Of a stretch of 64,000 bases of DNA, positions 55,601 through 61,619 are shown piece by piece (positions within the stretch are counted from its first letter, which is position 1; each line of letters opens with the position of its first letter). Below the pieces are notes generated by a model that worked only from the letters and a program-made list of their open reading frames with translations, made no database searches and was not told where the DNA came from. Source of the stretch: Dipteris shenzhenensis (Eukaryota > Polypodiophyta > Polypodiopsida > Gleicheniales); NCBI GenBank assembly GCA_047967505.1, contig CM106541.1, one strand, 5' to 3'. Position numbers and translations under genes: made by a program.

Positions 55601-58156
55601 TTATCTGCTTCGACAGCGCCTGCAAGCGAGATTCCGATCTGTTCCGTTTAAGAAGTTCTTTTGGCTATTTGGGTTTCATCCATCCAGAGTGGAGTTTCAT
55701 CTTTTCTTCGTTTGGGTTCGCTAGTGGGCACTATGGACTTTATGGACATATAGGAATTGTAAAGTCTTTGGTGATCCTACTTTCTCTCTGTTTGGCTTTT
55801 TCAGGCATTCTCTGCAGCAACCTTTCTTTGATTACTTGCAGACCTACTGCATAGATCATGAGGTCTTTTTGGCATATACTGAAATTTTCAGTTGATGTAA
55901 TTGTAGCACCTTGTTTTGAGGTTGCTACTCAGGTAATATAATCAATCAAAGATTTCACCCAAAAAAAGTGTACTTAGGTGAGAGCAAGAATCAGGGAATA
56001 AAAGAGCTCAAGTCGATTAGGAGTGTGGAGGTCAGATCAATCAAGGAGTGGGATATTGAGTTTATGGGCCTCTCCAAAATCCATTTTAGCCCACCCTAGC
56101 GAGAACACCCTAGCAATTCTAGTGCTAACCCCCACTAGCTTAGCTATTTTCCCCCTTCTTACACATCTAAAATTAAGGCTCACAAGAAAAAAGCCGGCTC
56201 ATTTATTACAAGCAGCAAAGGAATCCAGTAAGTTAAGGGTTCCTATCAGTCATTCAGGTTGTGCCCAGAGAAGAGAGGCAATTTTGACACACAGACAAAT
56301 CTTATTTTGAGATCATTTAGTGCTAGAAATGCAGACTTCTACCCTCAACCTATGGGCTTGGGTGAAACTTCATAAGATGTCAGGCATAACAAGACATGTT
56401 GGAGACGTGGAACATCAGAAATGTCTTGATGTAATATGATAACAGAGGAAAACAAAGATTCATCCTTTGAATGGGAATGGTTGGCTCCTACAAAATCGCA
56501 ATTTCGGATGGAAGCATCAGTAGGTTGATACTTCAGCTATATGCAGGGGATCTCAGACTACCTGGAGCTGGTGGTGTAGATTACGTGTCACTACTTTTAG
56601 TCCCTTTTTCAATATTTCATTGCCACACAAGAAAATTTTAACCTAAACAAGGCTTAGGGACCAAGGACAACACACAGTCTAACAAAGTGAGTGCTATAGA
56701 CTTCTGACTGGGCTTAACATGGAATCACTCTGGCGGAGTAAACTGCATATAGCATCAATTTGATCAAATTAAAAGTTCTTGAGACTCAGTGCAAGGACCT
56801 AGAGATGCAGAGCTATCACAACAGGTCAGGTTAAGATAGTGTGCACCGATCATGATCTAGCATTAACACTGGTGTACTTAAACGCAGCATTGAATGTGCA
56901 AAACAGTGCACAATCTTGGCAAGTTTGCCTCTATGAGGAGCTATAACCTAATGGCCTCCATTAACCAACTCCAGAGACTATGGTTCCATTAACCAACTCC
57001 AGAGATTTCATCCCATACTTACAATTAGGGTAGGCATTGCATCCCCAACCCCACAAACACATACATCTGATTTAGTAAGGAGATATAACTGGGATTAATT
57101 TTAAGAAAACATTTGCCTAAAAACGGATCTCTCTTTGATGTGGTTCATGACGGGGGTCTATAAGGTAGGCAGATAAGAGGCAAAAGAGGCACCTTATGAT
57201 GAGTTTCAAAAAACTTGATGACTTCTTCCATGTGATTGCGATAGAAGCCCTGCATAATGAAGAATATTATGCAAAAACTATATGGGAAATCGAGAAAATG
57301 TCCATAGCTAGAAATATGAGGAGATGTATTATTACCTCCACATATCCGAGAAGACCAGAGCTCAAATCACCAGCAGGAAAGCCCATTGCAATAATGTTGT
57401 CAGTGATATATGCCAGATCAAGATCAAAGCCACCCTCCTGCATCGTAATACAGTTTTTCAAGTTATGTGAAAAATCAACAAGAGTTTTTGTAAGCCTGAT
57501 AAATTAGTCAAGTAAGGTTACCACACCTCCTTCCAAGGGGAAACAAAACATGTACAAAAGCAGAGACTCAGCAACCAAATCCTGAAGACTGGAATATGCT
57601 TGGATGAAACCATACCAGCTAAGGTGGACTAATACGTTAAATGGACTTGTTTATTTACCTGATATCTTCGTTTGTTCTGAGATACAAGATGGCGAGCTTT
57701 TGTTTGAACTGCCTTCATGGCATTTCTTGATGTATCAAAAAATCCTTTTGTAAAAGTCCCAAATGCCCCCTCTTGGGCAGCAGGTGGTACCGAACTGCCC
57801 TCAAGTGGTGCCTCAACAACCGGAATCTTGGCAGAAGATCGTTTGCCAAACCCACTCGTAAGGAGACTGAATGGATTCTTCCCACCTTCCCCTGATACGG
57901 AATCCTGTGGTGTAGATTGTGAATTGATTCGAAGGCCCTTGGCCCAAGAGGCTAGACCAGCAGCAGAAAACTTTCCAGAGGAATCCGAAGCAGTCCTTGA
58001 TAGAAATCCAGTGTTCTTCGAAAGCAAATCTGACTGAGAGTTACTTTCTTCTAGAACAGAATAATGATCATTACTCACAGAAAGTTCAGGAACTGAAGTA
58101 GACATCTGGTCCAAGTTTCTCTCTCCACCAGAATCTGGATGTTCTTCCATAATCAT
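21942..58156 (-). CDS. PTEN2: PTEN2-type phosphatase, 12 coding exons, 684 aa
   Basis: This is a plant PTEN2 homologue, a dual-specificity phosphatase of the PTEN family that removes the 3-phosphate from phosphoinositides. Coding exons on the minus strand are 57,659-58,156; 57,336-57,437; 57,193-57,249; 35,536-35,601; 31,635-31,811; 31,357-31,443; 31,201-31,265; 30,990-31,066; 29,935-29,981; 25,235-25,365; 22,718-22,787; 21,942-22,619. All internal junctions are GT-AG and phases agree throughout. The layout is a Ser-rich N-terminal extension (about 1-130), a basic pre-domain region, the phosphatase with FPFDDHN loop and P-loop [10 protein letters not shown] (Cys281, Arg287), a C2 domain (about 350-475), and an acidic tail ending [14 protein letters not shown]. 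As I recall, Arabidopsis PTEN2 proteins are slightly over 600 aa with the same layout. No stop or frameshift is seen, so it should be functional. Introns 3, 4 and 9 are swollen by retroelements. Two ATGs lie in frame at the start (58,156 and 58,150). Confidence 0.93.
22718..22787 (-). CDS. PTEN2: PTEN2 exon 11 (residues 436-459)
   Basis: The exon encodes [20 protein letters not shown] and FDK. The acceptor is TATCAG and the donor GTAGTT. It was located from the conserved WLNT.MMENR block. Confidence 0.92.
22788..25234 (-). other. PTEN2 intron 10, no element recognised
   Basis: Unique-looking AT-rich sequence. A roughly 60-bp motif (GAGCAGCTTATTCTTC.AGC) occurs at about 24,299 and again at 24,455, an old local duplication. 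No coding domain was seen on either strand. Confidence 0.6.
25235..25365 (-). CDS. PTEN2: PTEN2 exon 10, C2 domain (residues 393-436)
   Basis: The exon encodes [20 protein letters not shown] through FHDRHGDFY and two bases of Cys436. The acceptor is GTGCAG and the donor GTTAGA. The open frame runs a few codons into the intron, but the phase requires the splice. Confidence 0.93.
26271..26957 (+). repeat. Putative solo LTR in PTEN2 intron 9
   Basis: This is a roughly 690-bp GC-richer block bounded by the direct repeat TCTCAC (26,265-26,270 and 26,958-26,963). It starts like a decayed TGTTGGAAAT and ends TTTTCTAACA. CTCTATATTTATAT near 26,780 could be a TATA region. No internal retroelement sequence lies next to it, so a recombined solo LTR is the simplest reading. 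The boundaries are uncertain. Confidence 0.45.
27285..29453 (+). mobile_element. 5'-truncated L1-type LINE with 12-bp TSD (PTEN2 intron 9)
   Basis: The body 27,297-29,441 is flanked by the perfect 12-bp duplication AGTTGGGAGGTG (27,285-27,296 and 29,442-29,453). It starts within the reverse transcriptase ([19 protein letters not shown] near 27,330). It ends with a zf-RVT domain ([20 protein letters not shown] near 28,870 and C..C...[10 protein letters not shown] near 28,970-29,020). The 3' end is A-rich (CTAAAAAGAAA). Frames are broken throughout. It lies on the strand opposite to PTEN2. The long TSD and 5' truncation are hallmarks of target-primed reverse transcription. Confidence 0.85.
29935..29981 (-). 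CDS. PTEN2: PTEN2 exon 9, 47-bp microexon (residues 377-392)
   Basis: The exon encodes [15 protein letters not shown] after completing a split Gly codon. The acceptor is GAGCAG and the donor GTAAGA. It was found by searching for the conserved KKHPRTKD block and fits both neighbouring phases. Confidence 0.9.
29982..30989 (-). other. PTEN2 intron 8
   Basis: This 1-kb intron contains a CA/GT run at about 30,062-30,089 and a two-copy tandem duplication with a 76-bp unit (starts 30,747 and 30,823, TTTGCAGATG.CA.TGTTCC). No element or gene was recognised. Confidence 0.6.
30990..31066 (-). CDS. PTEN2: PTEN2 exon 8, start of C2 domain (residues 351-377)
   Basis: The exon encodes [20 protein letters not shown] through LDHN, the opening of the C2 domain. 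The acceptor is ATCCAG and the donor GTATGC. The split codons at both ends restore the frame. Confidence 0.93.
31201..31265 (-). CDS. PTEN2: PTEN2 exon 7 (residues 330-351)
   Basis: The exon encodes [21 protein letters not shown], plus two bases of the next codon. The acceptor is TGACAG and the donor GTAAGT. Intron 6 is 91 bp. Confidence 0.93.
31357..31443 (-). CDS. PTEN2: PTEN2 exon 6 (residues 301-329)
   Basis: The exon encodes [20 protein letters not shown] through LPSQL, the TI-loop region of the PTEN fold. The acceptor is ATGCAG and the donor GTGAGT. Confidence 0.95.
31635..31811 (-). CDS. PTEN2: PTEN2 exon 5, catalytic exon (residues 242-300)
   Basis: The exon encodes [13 protein letters not shown], with the general-acid loop (Asp249 by analogy), and [13 protein letters not shown], the signature P-loop with nucleophile Cys281 and Arg287. 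The acceptor is CACAG and the donor GTTTCA. Confidence 0.96.
31926..31966. repeat. Near-perfect 19-bp hairpin, 3-nt loop (PTEN2 intron 4)
   Basis: The arms are 31,926-31,944 (GCAATTGCAACAATCAGAT) and 31,948-31,966, with one mismatch and loop GTT. The hairpin lies about 115 bp upstream of the catalytic exon 5 on the transcribed strand, so it is within the pre-mRNA. Confidence 0.8.
32220..34932 (+). pseudogene. L1-type LINE relic with ORF1 and ORF2 parts (PTEN2 intron 4)
   Basis: ORF1 part (about 32,220-33,010): [20 protein letters not shown], then the knuckle [14 protein letters not shown]. Its CX2CX4HX4C histidine is Gln, so the knuckle is damaged. ORF2 endonuclease (about 33,270-33,950): [20 protein letters not shown], then [20 protein letters not shown] and a CTYFNN where GDFNN is expected. 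A linker follows, then reverse transcriptase (about 34,590-34,932): [26 protein letters not shown] and NAYVGIEYA. The RT stops abruptly there, with an internal deletion near 34,805 and many stops. It lies antisense to PTEN2 and is dead. Confidence 0.75.
35536..35601 (-). CDS. PTEN2: PTEN2 exon 4 (residues 220-241)
   Basis: The exon encodes [20 protein letters not shown] and GK. The acceptor is TTTCAG and the donor GTATGT. This 66-bp exon is isolated between a 21.6-kb and a 3.7-kb intron. Confidence 0.95.
35999..36094 (+). repeat. Two-copy tandem duplication, unit 48 bp
   Basis: GATGATAAAGAATACGACGA begins at 35,999 and recurs with substitutions at 36,047. It lies just upstream of a Copia integrase fragment. 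Confidence 0.7.
36110..36754 (+). pseudogene. Copia integrase fragment
   Basis: Broken frames read [20 protein letters not shown] (HHCC region), [19 protein letters not shown] (the catalytic TDRGGE region) and [14 protein letters not shown], then [17 protein letters not shown] just before the next LTR. It carries numerous shifts and stops. The Copia at 36,760 inserted into this older fragment. Confidence 0.7.
36760..37444 (+). repeat. 5' LTR of the nested Copia
   Basis: A 685-bp repeat starting TGTCCCCACC and ending TTCCAACA, with TATATAAAGCCC near 37,128 as a likely TATA box. The sequence after it (TGGAATCAAGGA) may be a decayed initiator-Met primer site. The junction GACATCTAGATGTC forms a perfect 14-bp palindrome. 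Confidence 0.75.
37601..39975 (+). pseudogene. Copia gag-protease-integrase pseudogene
   Basis: It starts [10 protein letters not shown] at 37,601. Gag text includes [20 protein letters not shown], then a knuckle remnant near 38,385-38,420. The protease region [19 protein letters not shown] (38,560-38,620) keeps DSGAS. Integrase pieces include [13 protein letters not shown] near 39,115 and [17 protein letters not shown] near 39,220, with an apparent short internal duplication (YSLLFV twice). The RG.E active-site text near 39,340 reads TEKGEG. Stops and frameshifts are many. It breaks off at the gypsy junction near 39,975. Confidence 0.75.
39975..40400 (-). repeat. Gypsy terminal (LTR-like) segment, minus orientation
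   Basis: This block is the reverse complement of sequence at about 47,210-47,745. Shared text includes TTTGGAGAGTGTTTTGAGCT, CTATGAAGGAGGTGCAATG and TATCACTCAGTTCGAAAGCA. It lies at the 3' side of the minus-strand gypsy pieces that follow, so it is probably part of that element's 3' LTR. Confidence 0.6.
40430..41650 (-). pseudogene. Gypsy RNase H-integrase relic, minus strand
   Basis: Read on the minus strand: RNase H text [20 protein letters not shown] and [19 protein letters not shown] with [11 protein letters not shown]. The integrase zinc domain follows ([39 protein letters not shown]), then integrase core pieces. The core ends near 40,430 before its Glu. A 69-bp unit inside RNase H is tandemly duplicated (starts 41,231 and 41,300). 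A second copy of a 55-bp RNase H piece occurs at about 41,595-41,649, right next to the tandem array. Confidence 0.75.
41648..44290. repeat. Tandem array, 558-bp unit, about 4.7 copies
   Basis: TATGCTCTCACACATACAAA recurs at 41,648, 42,207, 42,326, 42,884, 43,443 and 44,000. The full-unit spacings are 559, 558, 559 and 557 bp. The 119-bp step at 42,207-42,326 is a partial internal duplication, and the last copy is cut at about 44,290. Units differ by few substitutions. Each full unit has TGACGTCA (42,161, 42,280, 42,838, 43,397; TGACATCA in the last) about 40 bp before TATAAAAG or TATAAATA. The array is bounded on both sides by minus-strand gypsy sequence. No coding function is evident. Confidence 0.9.
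44290..44698 (-). pseudogene. Gypsy reverse transcriptase fragment, minus strand
   Basis: The minus strand reads [40 protein letters not shown] and [20 protein letters not shown]. These are the RT thumb and RT-RNase H connection of a Ty3/gypsy element. The same segment is present in plus orientation at 45,640-46,000. It meets plus-strand gypsy text head to head at about 44,698. Confidence 0.75.
44699..46430 (+). pseudogene. Gypsy reverse transcriptase-RNase H relic, plus strand
   Basis: After an acidic linker ([15 protein letters not shown]), the plus strand reads [20 protein letters not shown] and the start of RT ([16 protein letters not shown], near 45,120-45,170). Broken RT core follows ([18 protein letters not shown], near 45,385), where the catalytic box reads FFDDFCSY, then [20 protein letters not shown]. 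RNase H at 46,072-46,430 has [13 protein letters not shown] and [15 protein letters not shown]. It is interrupted at about 46,430 by Copia sequence. Confidence 0.8.
46431..46990 (+). pseudogene. Second Copia fragment (IN-RT linker and RT start)
   Basis: It reads [18 protein letters not shown], a [10 protein letters not shown] block, then the Copia RT start [20 protein letters not shown] and [20 protein letters not shown]. The last text ([15 protein letters not shown] region) appears to skip from the TSR motif to PPGFEI, indicating an internal deletion near 46,960. It resembles the intact Copia at 15,766-21,538 ([30 protein letters not shown]), so it may be an older family relative. Confidence 0.65.
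46990..47210 (+). other. Short-repeat LTR-like stretch
   Basis: The motif ACTTAGTCCT..TGTGACACCTAGGA recurs two to three times between 47,020 and 47,095, followed by AT-rich text. It could be an LTR remnant of the Copia fragment before it, but no partner was found. Confidence 0.35.
47211..47745 (+). repeat. Gypsy terminal (LTR-like) segment, plus orientation
   Basis: This is the inverted copy of 39,975-40,400, with about 90 bp inserted near 47,260-47,350 and about 80 bp near 47,620-47,700. GGTATAAAAGCTTC near 47,670 is a plausible TATA box. It precedes the gag-protease text of the plus-strand gypsy copy. Confidence 0.6.
47746..50067 (+). pseudogene. Gypsy gag-protease-RT relic, plus strand
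   Basis: Early frames are unrecognised (a short one at 47,922-48,164 has a hydrophobic stretch). Near 48,530 is a CCHC knuckle, [14 protein letters not shown], followed by a Lys/Glu-rich linker. A retropepsin-like domain at 49,030-49,330 has [16 protein letters not shown], with DGG in place of DSG, and YPLILGRP, then [11 protein letters not shown] 133-bp unit ([11 protein letters not shown] through EEESSSEG) is tandemly duplicated at 49,363 and 49,496. Degraded RT pieces follow ([24 protein letters not shown] near 49,870) and stop at 50,067. Confidence 0.7.
49363..49628 (+). repeat. Two-copy tandem duplication, unit 133 bp
   Basis: CGCTA.AACATCAGAAGCCG begins at 49,363 and 49,496. The unit is not a multiple of three and so shifts the gypsy frame. 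A related single copy is at about 44,698-44,770. Confidence 0.85.
50068..51008 (+). pseudogene. Copia reverse transcriptase-RNase H pseudogene
   Basis: The second half of the nested Copia. RT reads [20 protein letters not shown] with the YVDD box intact, then [15 protein letters not shown]. RNase H has [20 protein letters not shown]. Its second catalytic region reads [10 protein letters not shown] where SxAEAEY is expected, so the Glu residues are replaced by Lys. A tag stop at 50,764-50,766 and further stops follow. A purine-rich tract (GAGAGGGGG) precedes the 3' LTR. Confidence 0.85.
51022..51629 (+). repeat. 3' LTR of the nested Copia
   Basis: A 608-bp relative of 36,760-37,444, sharing CAGCAGACATCGCGGATCTG, GACCTGTCAGGTCGGTTAGG (a near-palindrome) and CATCATTGTGATCATCTGTT. 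It is followed by CTAGA. Confidence 0.75.
51635..53740 (+). pseudogene. Gypsy LTR-gag-RT fragment
   Basis: A GC-rich block with repeated GGGCTGGCATTTATAGGG units (52,060-52,110) and CCCTATAAATAGGGGG (52,149-52,164) looks like an LTR promoter. Gag-like Glu/Lys/Arg-rich coiled-coil text follows (52,995-53,400). An RT segment at 53,535-53,735 reads [20 protein letters not shown] and [12 protein letters not shown]. It ends abruptly at a LINE junction near 53,720-53,740. Confidence 0.65.
53717..54060 (-). pseudogene. L1-type LINE reverse transcriptase piece, antisense
   Basis: The minus strand reads [40 protein letters not shown] and [14 protein letters not shown]. It is the same family as the LINE in intron 4 and breaks at the same codons. 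Its 3' side is fused to gypsy RT sequence. Confidence 0.75.
54061..55078. other. Intronic sequence with G-run and GA microsatellite
   Basis: There is a G-rich run at about 54,469-54,498 and TATG/GA repeats at about 54,993-55,030. No gene was recognised. Confidence 0.5.
55079..55980 (+). mobile_element. 5'-truncated L1-type LINE with 13-bp TSD (PTEN2 intron 3)
   Basis: The body 55,092-55,967 is flanked by GTGTACTTAGGTG (55,079-55,091 and 55,968-55,980). It encodes only the ORF2 C-terminus with a zf-RVT domain. The frames carry [20 protein letters not shown] and [18 protein letters not shown], including CX2C and HX-type Cys/His ligands. The 3' end is AT-rich and finishes CCCAAAAAAA, a short A tail. 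It lies antisense to PTEN2. Confidence 0.9.
55981..57192 (-). other. 5' part of PTEN2 intron 3
   Basis: About 1.2 kb of sequence without a recognised element. A short direct repeat (ATTAACCAACTCCAGAGA) lies at about 56,961-57,006. Confidence 0.6.
57193..57249 (-). CDS. PTEN2: PTEN2 exon 3 (residues 201-219)
   Basis: The exon encodes [19 protein letters not shown]. It is read between acceptor ATGCAG and donor GTGCCT; intron 2 is 86 bp. The next exon lies 21,591 bp downstream. Confidence 0.95.
57336..57437 (-). CDS. PTEN2: PTEN2 exon 2 (residues 167-200)
   Basis: The exon encodes [20 protein letters not shown] through GYVE, the first strand and helix of the phosphatase fold. The acceptor is ATGCAG and the donor GTAATA. 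Intron 1 is 221 bp. Confidence 0.95.
57659..58156 (-). CDS. PTEN2: PTEN2 coding exon 1 (residues 1-166)
   Basis: The exon encodes [10 protein letters not shown] to SQNKRRYQ. The conserved plant PTEN2 blocks [13 protein letters not shown] and the basic stretch [21 protein letters not shown] are visible. The donor is CAG|GTAAAT. A possible 3' splice site (CTGCAG) lies four bases before the ATG, so most of the 5' UTR may be in an upstream exon. Confidence 0.92.
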
Positions 58157-58439
58157 CCTACTGCAGCCACCGTTTTTGCAAGATGATATGGCGCTTCAAC
58201 CTCGCACAACCCAAAAACAACAGAAAATTTTAGTAATACATTTGAAAACGGCATTAGAGAAAAATATGGTTGTTCATTTTATCACACATCTTTACTGTGA
58301 TCTAACCTTCCCAAACTCTTTGTTAGAGATTAACATTGCATGGGACTTACTTCTAGGCCAAGCCCAAACCATGATGCGCAGCGAGAAATATCTTGACCCA
58401 CAAGCTCACTACTTGAACTGGACCCTAGGGCCTACTGAA

Positions 58440-59180
58440 AAGTAGAACCATGTTGAACTCCACGCACAGACCTGGAAATAGATAGCGAGGTATGAACAAG
58501 TATGTCCATAAATAGGACCTGGGCACCAGGGCAGTAGCACAGGGTGTCAAGCTCTGCATCAATGGGATGGCAGAGAAGCGGACCTTCATTGTCCACCCAG
58601 TTAGGTCTGGCAGACATCATTTTAGGTGCACCATAGCTTGCCAACCATAGAGAGGCGGTCAGTGGGCAAGACCGCACCTTAACACTGCAGGATGTAGACA
58701 TAAAGTCCTGGGTGCTTCAGAGGGTCTCACAAAAAGCTAGTAGCCTGAAGATGATGGATGACAAGTTAGCCAGAGATGGGATTTGGTAGTATAAGCCAGA
58801 TCCCCATGGAGACAATGTTGCAGGTGCCGGCCATCCAGTCCCGACCGTCTCCGAACCACAGATCCAGTGAGTTCTTGAGCACAGGTCTGCAGACTCTGAG
58901 CCAACTTCAACACAAGGGATGTCACGGGCATCCTTAGCCCATGGCCATTTGTTTGCAGTAGACAGTAGGAGAGAGGGACAAGGCCAGCAGCAGCAGATCT
59001 GGGCTATTTTTGGGCGCATATCCAGTCAGGTTAAGGAGCTGCTGGCCCGCGGCAGAGACAGCTCCTACATACTGGTCGGCCAGTCTGTGACAGGGCAGCC
59101 AGGATCTCTAAAAGGAGGGTCTTCTCTCCTCATTTCTCATGCTAGTCCCAACAACATGAATAAAGATAGTAGTTAGAATA
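58440..59180 (+). pseudogene. Possible LINE reverse transcriptase relic
   Basis: Plus-strand text AQGVKLCINGMAEKRTFIVH followed by PVRSG resembles the LINE RT block before the catalytic box, where VRQGCPL is usual. Later frames (LQDVDIKSWVLQRVSQKASS) are unrecognised. It is only a weak resemblance. Confidence 0.3.
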
Positions 59181-59829
59181 ACTGTCAGTGCAACAATGAT
59201 GTGCTATATCCTATGCATATACAGGCTCTCTCTCTCTCTCTTACTTAGCGTTAGTATTCCATGCCTCCACACCCAGTAGTTAGTACGGGCATGGTTAATG
59301 AGCGAGTTATGGAGCTGGCTTCTCACTTTCAACCGTTCTTGGAAGCTCTAACATTGGTTCTTCTTGCAGTTCCTCTATAAGCGACCAAGCATTTCCATTC
59401 TTAAATCCACACGAACATCACAGGTTCTGCCCGATATAAAAATTCAAGGGCCACCATTGGAAGCGTTAGATTGCCAATTTTCAGTGCCTCGAAAATGATA
59501 GAGTGCCTGCTCATCTTCGCATATCTTTGTCAGGGAAGTTAACTGTGTTCCATTCGCTAAGGAAACGCCTTACCGCTTGCGCATCGCCTATAAGAAGTAT
59601 GGCAGCAAGAGTAAGCTTGATGATGTCGGCAATCCGGCCGCCATTCTTGATCGACCCTCTGGCTATCTCGTGCGTAACCGTCACAAAGAGTACATTTGGC
59701 AGACAAGACGCAGTCTGGTAGCAAGGTGCAGTAGAAAGGTCCGACAATCTTAGATCAAAAGGTCGACAACAAGCGTCCACGGGATATAAAGAGCTAAGAG
59801 TGTCAGCAAATGTGAGAAGGAGCTGGAAT
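59181..59829. other. No gene recognised
   Basis: A CT run at about 59,226-59,242. Short GC-richer frames on both strands at 59,500-59,780 show no known domain. Confidence 0.4.
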
Positions 59830-60275
59830 TTCAGGGTCTAAACGGCGACGTTGTGAGCTATGGAGACTGCAATCCTAAATCGCGCACGAAAGCTGATCAT
59901 GCAAGGCGGGATCGGAGGGATAAACAAGAAAGAAAGGCTTCAAAGTTCTAAAATCATGCAAAACAAACGAAATCAGGAAGAAACAAAAGGGGGAGACGAG
60001 CAAACGGAGGAACAAACCAGATTGGGGCGGATGAACGATGGATTGGAGTGCAGCAGCTCTACGATCATCGAGCATTGCGAGCAGGGAAAATCTCCATCTC
60101 CGGATGTTTTGCCGAAATTTTTGATTTCAACGGAGCTCAGATTGTTTGGAAACACAGGCTCGTTGCTCTCTCTCTCTCTCTCCCTCTCTCTCTGTTTCTG
60201 TAGATCTCTCTCCCCTGCCCGTACAGTACGGAACTCTCGTTAATGATTACGACCGCGTGATTATGGCTATAATTA
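59830..60275 (-). promoter_or_regulatory. Candidate PTEN2 promoter and 5' UTR exon
   Basis: A GC- and CpG-richer block upstream of PTEN2. Its minus strand has a GA-rich tract (60,164-60,193), as in many plant 5' UTRs, and a possible donor CAATCTG|GTTTGT at about 60,016-60,018. TTAATTATAGCC near 60,270 could serve as a TATA element. An acceptor CTGCAG just before the PTEN2 ATG (58,161-58,166) fits an intron in the 5' UTR. All of this is positional inference. Confidence 0.3.
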
Positions 60276-60576
60276 ATGATTAATGAAACAGAAACCCCCC
60301 CCTCAAATTTTGTTACCCGCCCTTCGCTTTCTTTTTTTTCCCGTTGCCCCGTTGCCCGTGGCAACATTTTTTATTTCCCCAAAAATGTTTGTGCACGTCT
60401 CCCTTGTGCCTACCCACGCACACAAAACCAAGGTGAATGATATATATCCATCATTCATTAGGCCTCCCTGCGGGTGAGTGAAATGCTTAAGAGAGAGCAT
60501 AAAATTGGAGGCATGAAGTGTACAAAGAGTTGTAAATGCAAATGGTCCAAAAGTCAATAAGATGAATTTCGTTGGG

Positions 60577-60712
60577 GGAGAGAGAGAGAGAGAGAGAGAG
60601 GAGGGGGGGGGGGGGGGGGGGGGACTTGCACACAGAGAGAGAGAGAGAGAGAGAGAGGAGAAAGAAAGGAGAGAGAAAAGGAGAAGAGAAAGGGGAGAGA
60701 GAGAGAGAGAAT
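60577..60712. repeat. GA microsatellites with 22-base G-run
   Basis: GA repeats at about 60,579-60,601, a run of about 22 G (60,603-60,624), then further GA and GAAAGG-type repeats to about 60,710. Confidence 0.9.
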
Positions 60713-61619
60713 GAAGTCACTAAATGCATGCATTAAAGCCTCTTACAAGGAGCATACTTGGATCAATCACCTTTGTACCAAAGTCATATATACCAGCTGC
60801 CAAAGTTGCTAGCAACCAATAGGAAATTCTCACCCCAACAAATAAAAATAATCAAGATTTTTAGCTTTGCAAAACTCAAACCGTTGCTAAGGTTAGAGGC
60901 CAAAAACTCATCTTTGACTTGACCCTATATGTGTACCCTTGGACCCTTGCTCACTTCACCCACTTGTTATCAGTCTGCAATGGCGCTCACTTCCCCACGT
61001 GCCACGAACTCCCGTCATCACGACCAACGAATTGTGCTTACAAAGCTTCATGGAATGCGTCCCCCTAAGCACAACTAGATTACTAGAACTGTTTTCAAAG
61101 GAATTGTGCTTAAATAGCTTCATGGAAAATCACACTTGGAACTGTTTTGAAAGGGAGAACAGGCTTGTATAAAGCCTAGGTATGCACAACAAATTTCATT
61201 GTAGATAGACCGAGTATGCAATTGAACTGTCATTGGGCTAATTATTTTAGCATTTACCTCAAGATATGGAAGCCAAAAGTCAAGAGACTCTAAGAAGGTG
61301 TTTGATGAGCCATTCCTAGGAGGAGCTTTGCTGTAAGACCAAGGATAAGGCCATGGAACGGAATGTGATTAGCTTCTTTGATGTAAGATACATAAAAGGT
61401 TTTCAAGAATGGAGTGACCATAGGACGTTTTCAAGAACACACACTAAGAGCATGTATAAAACAGTTTGCATTCCTATCTCATCCTTACGTGTGAGACAAG
61501 AATTATGCTAGCTCAACCTCTAAAACAGTGTGCATTCCTATCTCATCCTCACGTGTGAGACAAGACTTATGCTAGCTCAACCTCTATGTGGGTCTCTCAA
61601 TGGCTAGGCATAATCAAGT
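60713..61619. other. Intergenic with two small tandem duplications
   Basis: A 64-bp unit is duplicated at 61,457 and 61,521 (TAAAACAGT.TGCATTCC through GCTAGCTCAACCTC). A looser duplication around GGAATTGTGCTTA.A.AGCTT lies at about 61,028 and 61,099. No gene was recognised. Confidence 0.6.

Noticed and set aside
59500-59780. Possible small gene on either strand upstream of PTEN2
   Set aside because: Both strands are open for 70-90 codons but show no recognisable domain. More likely non-coding promoter-proximal or intron sequence.
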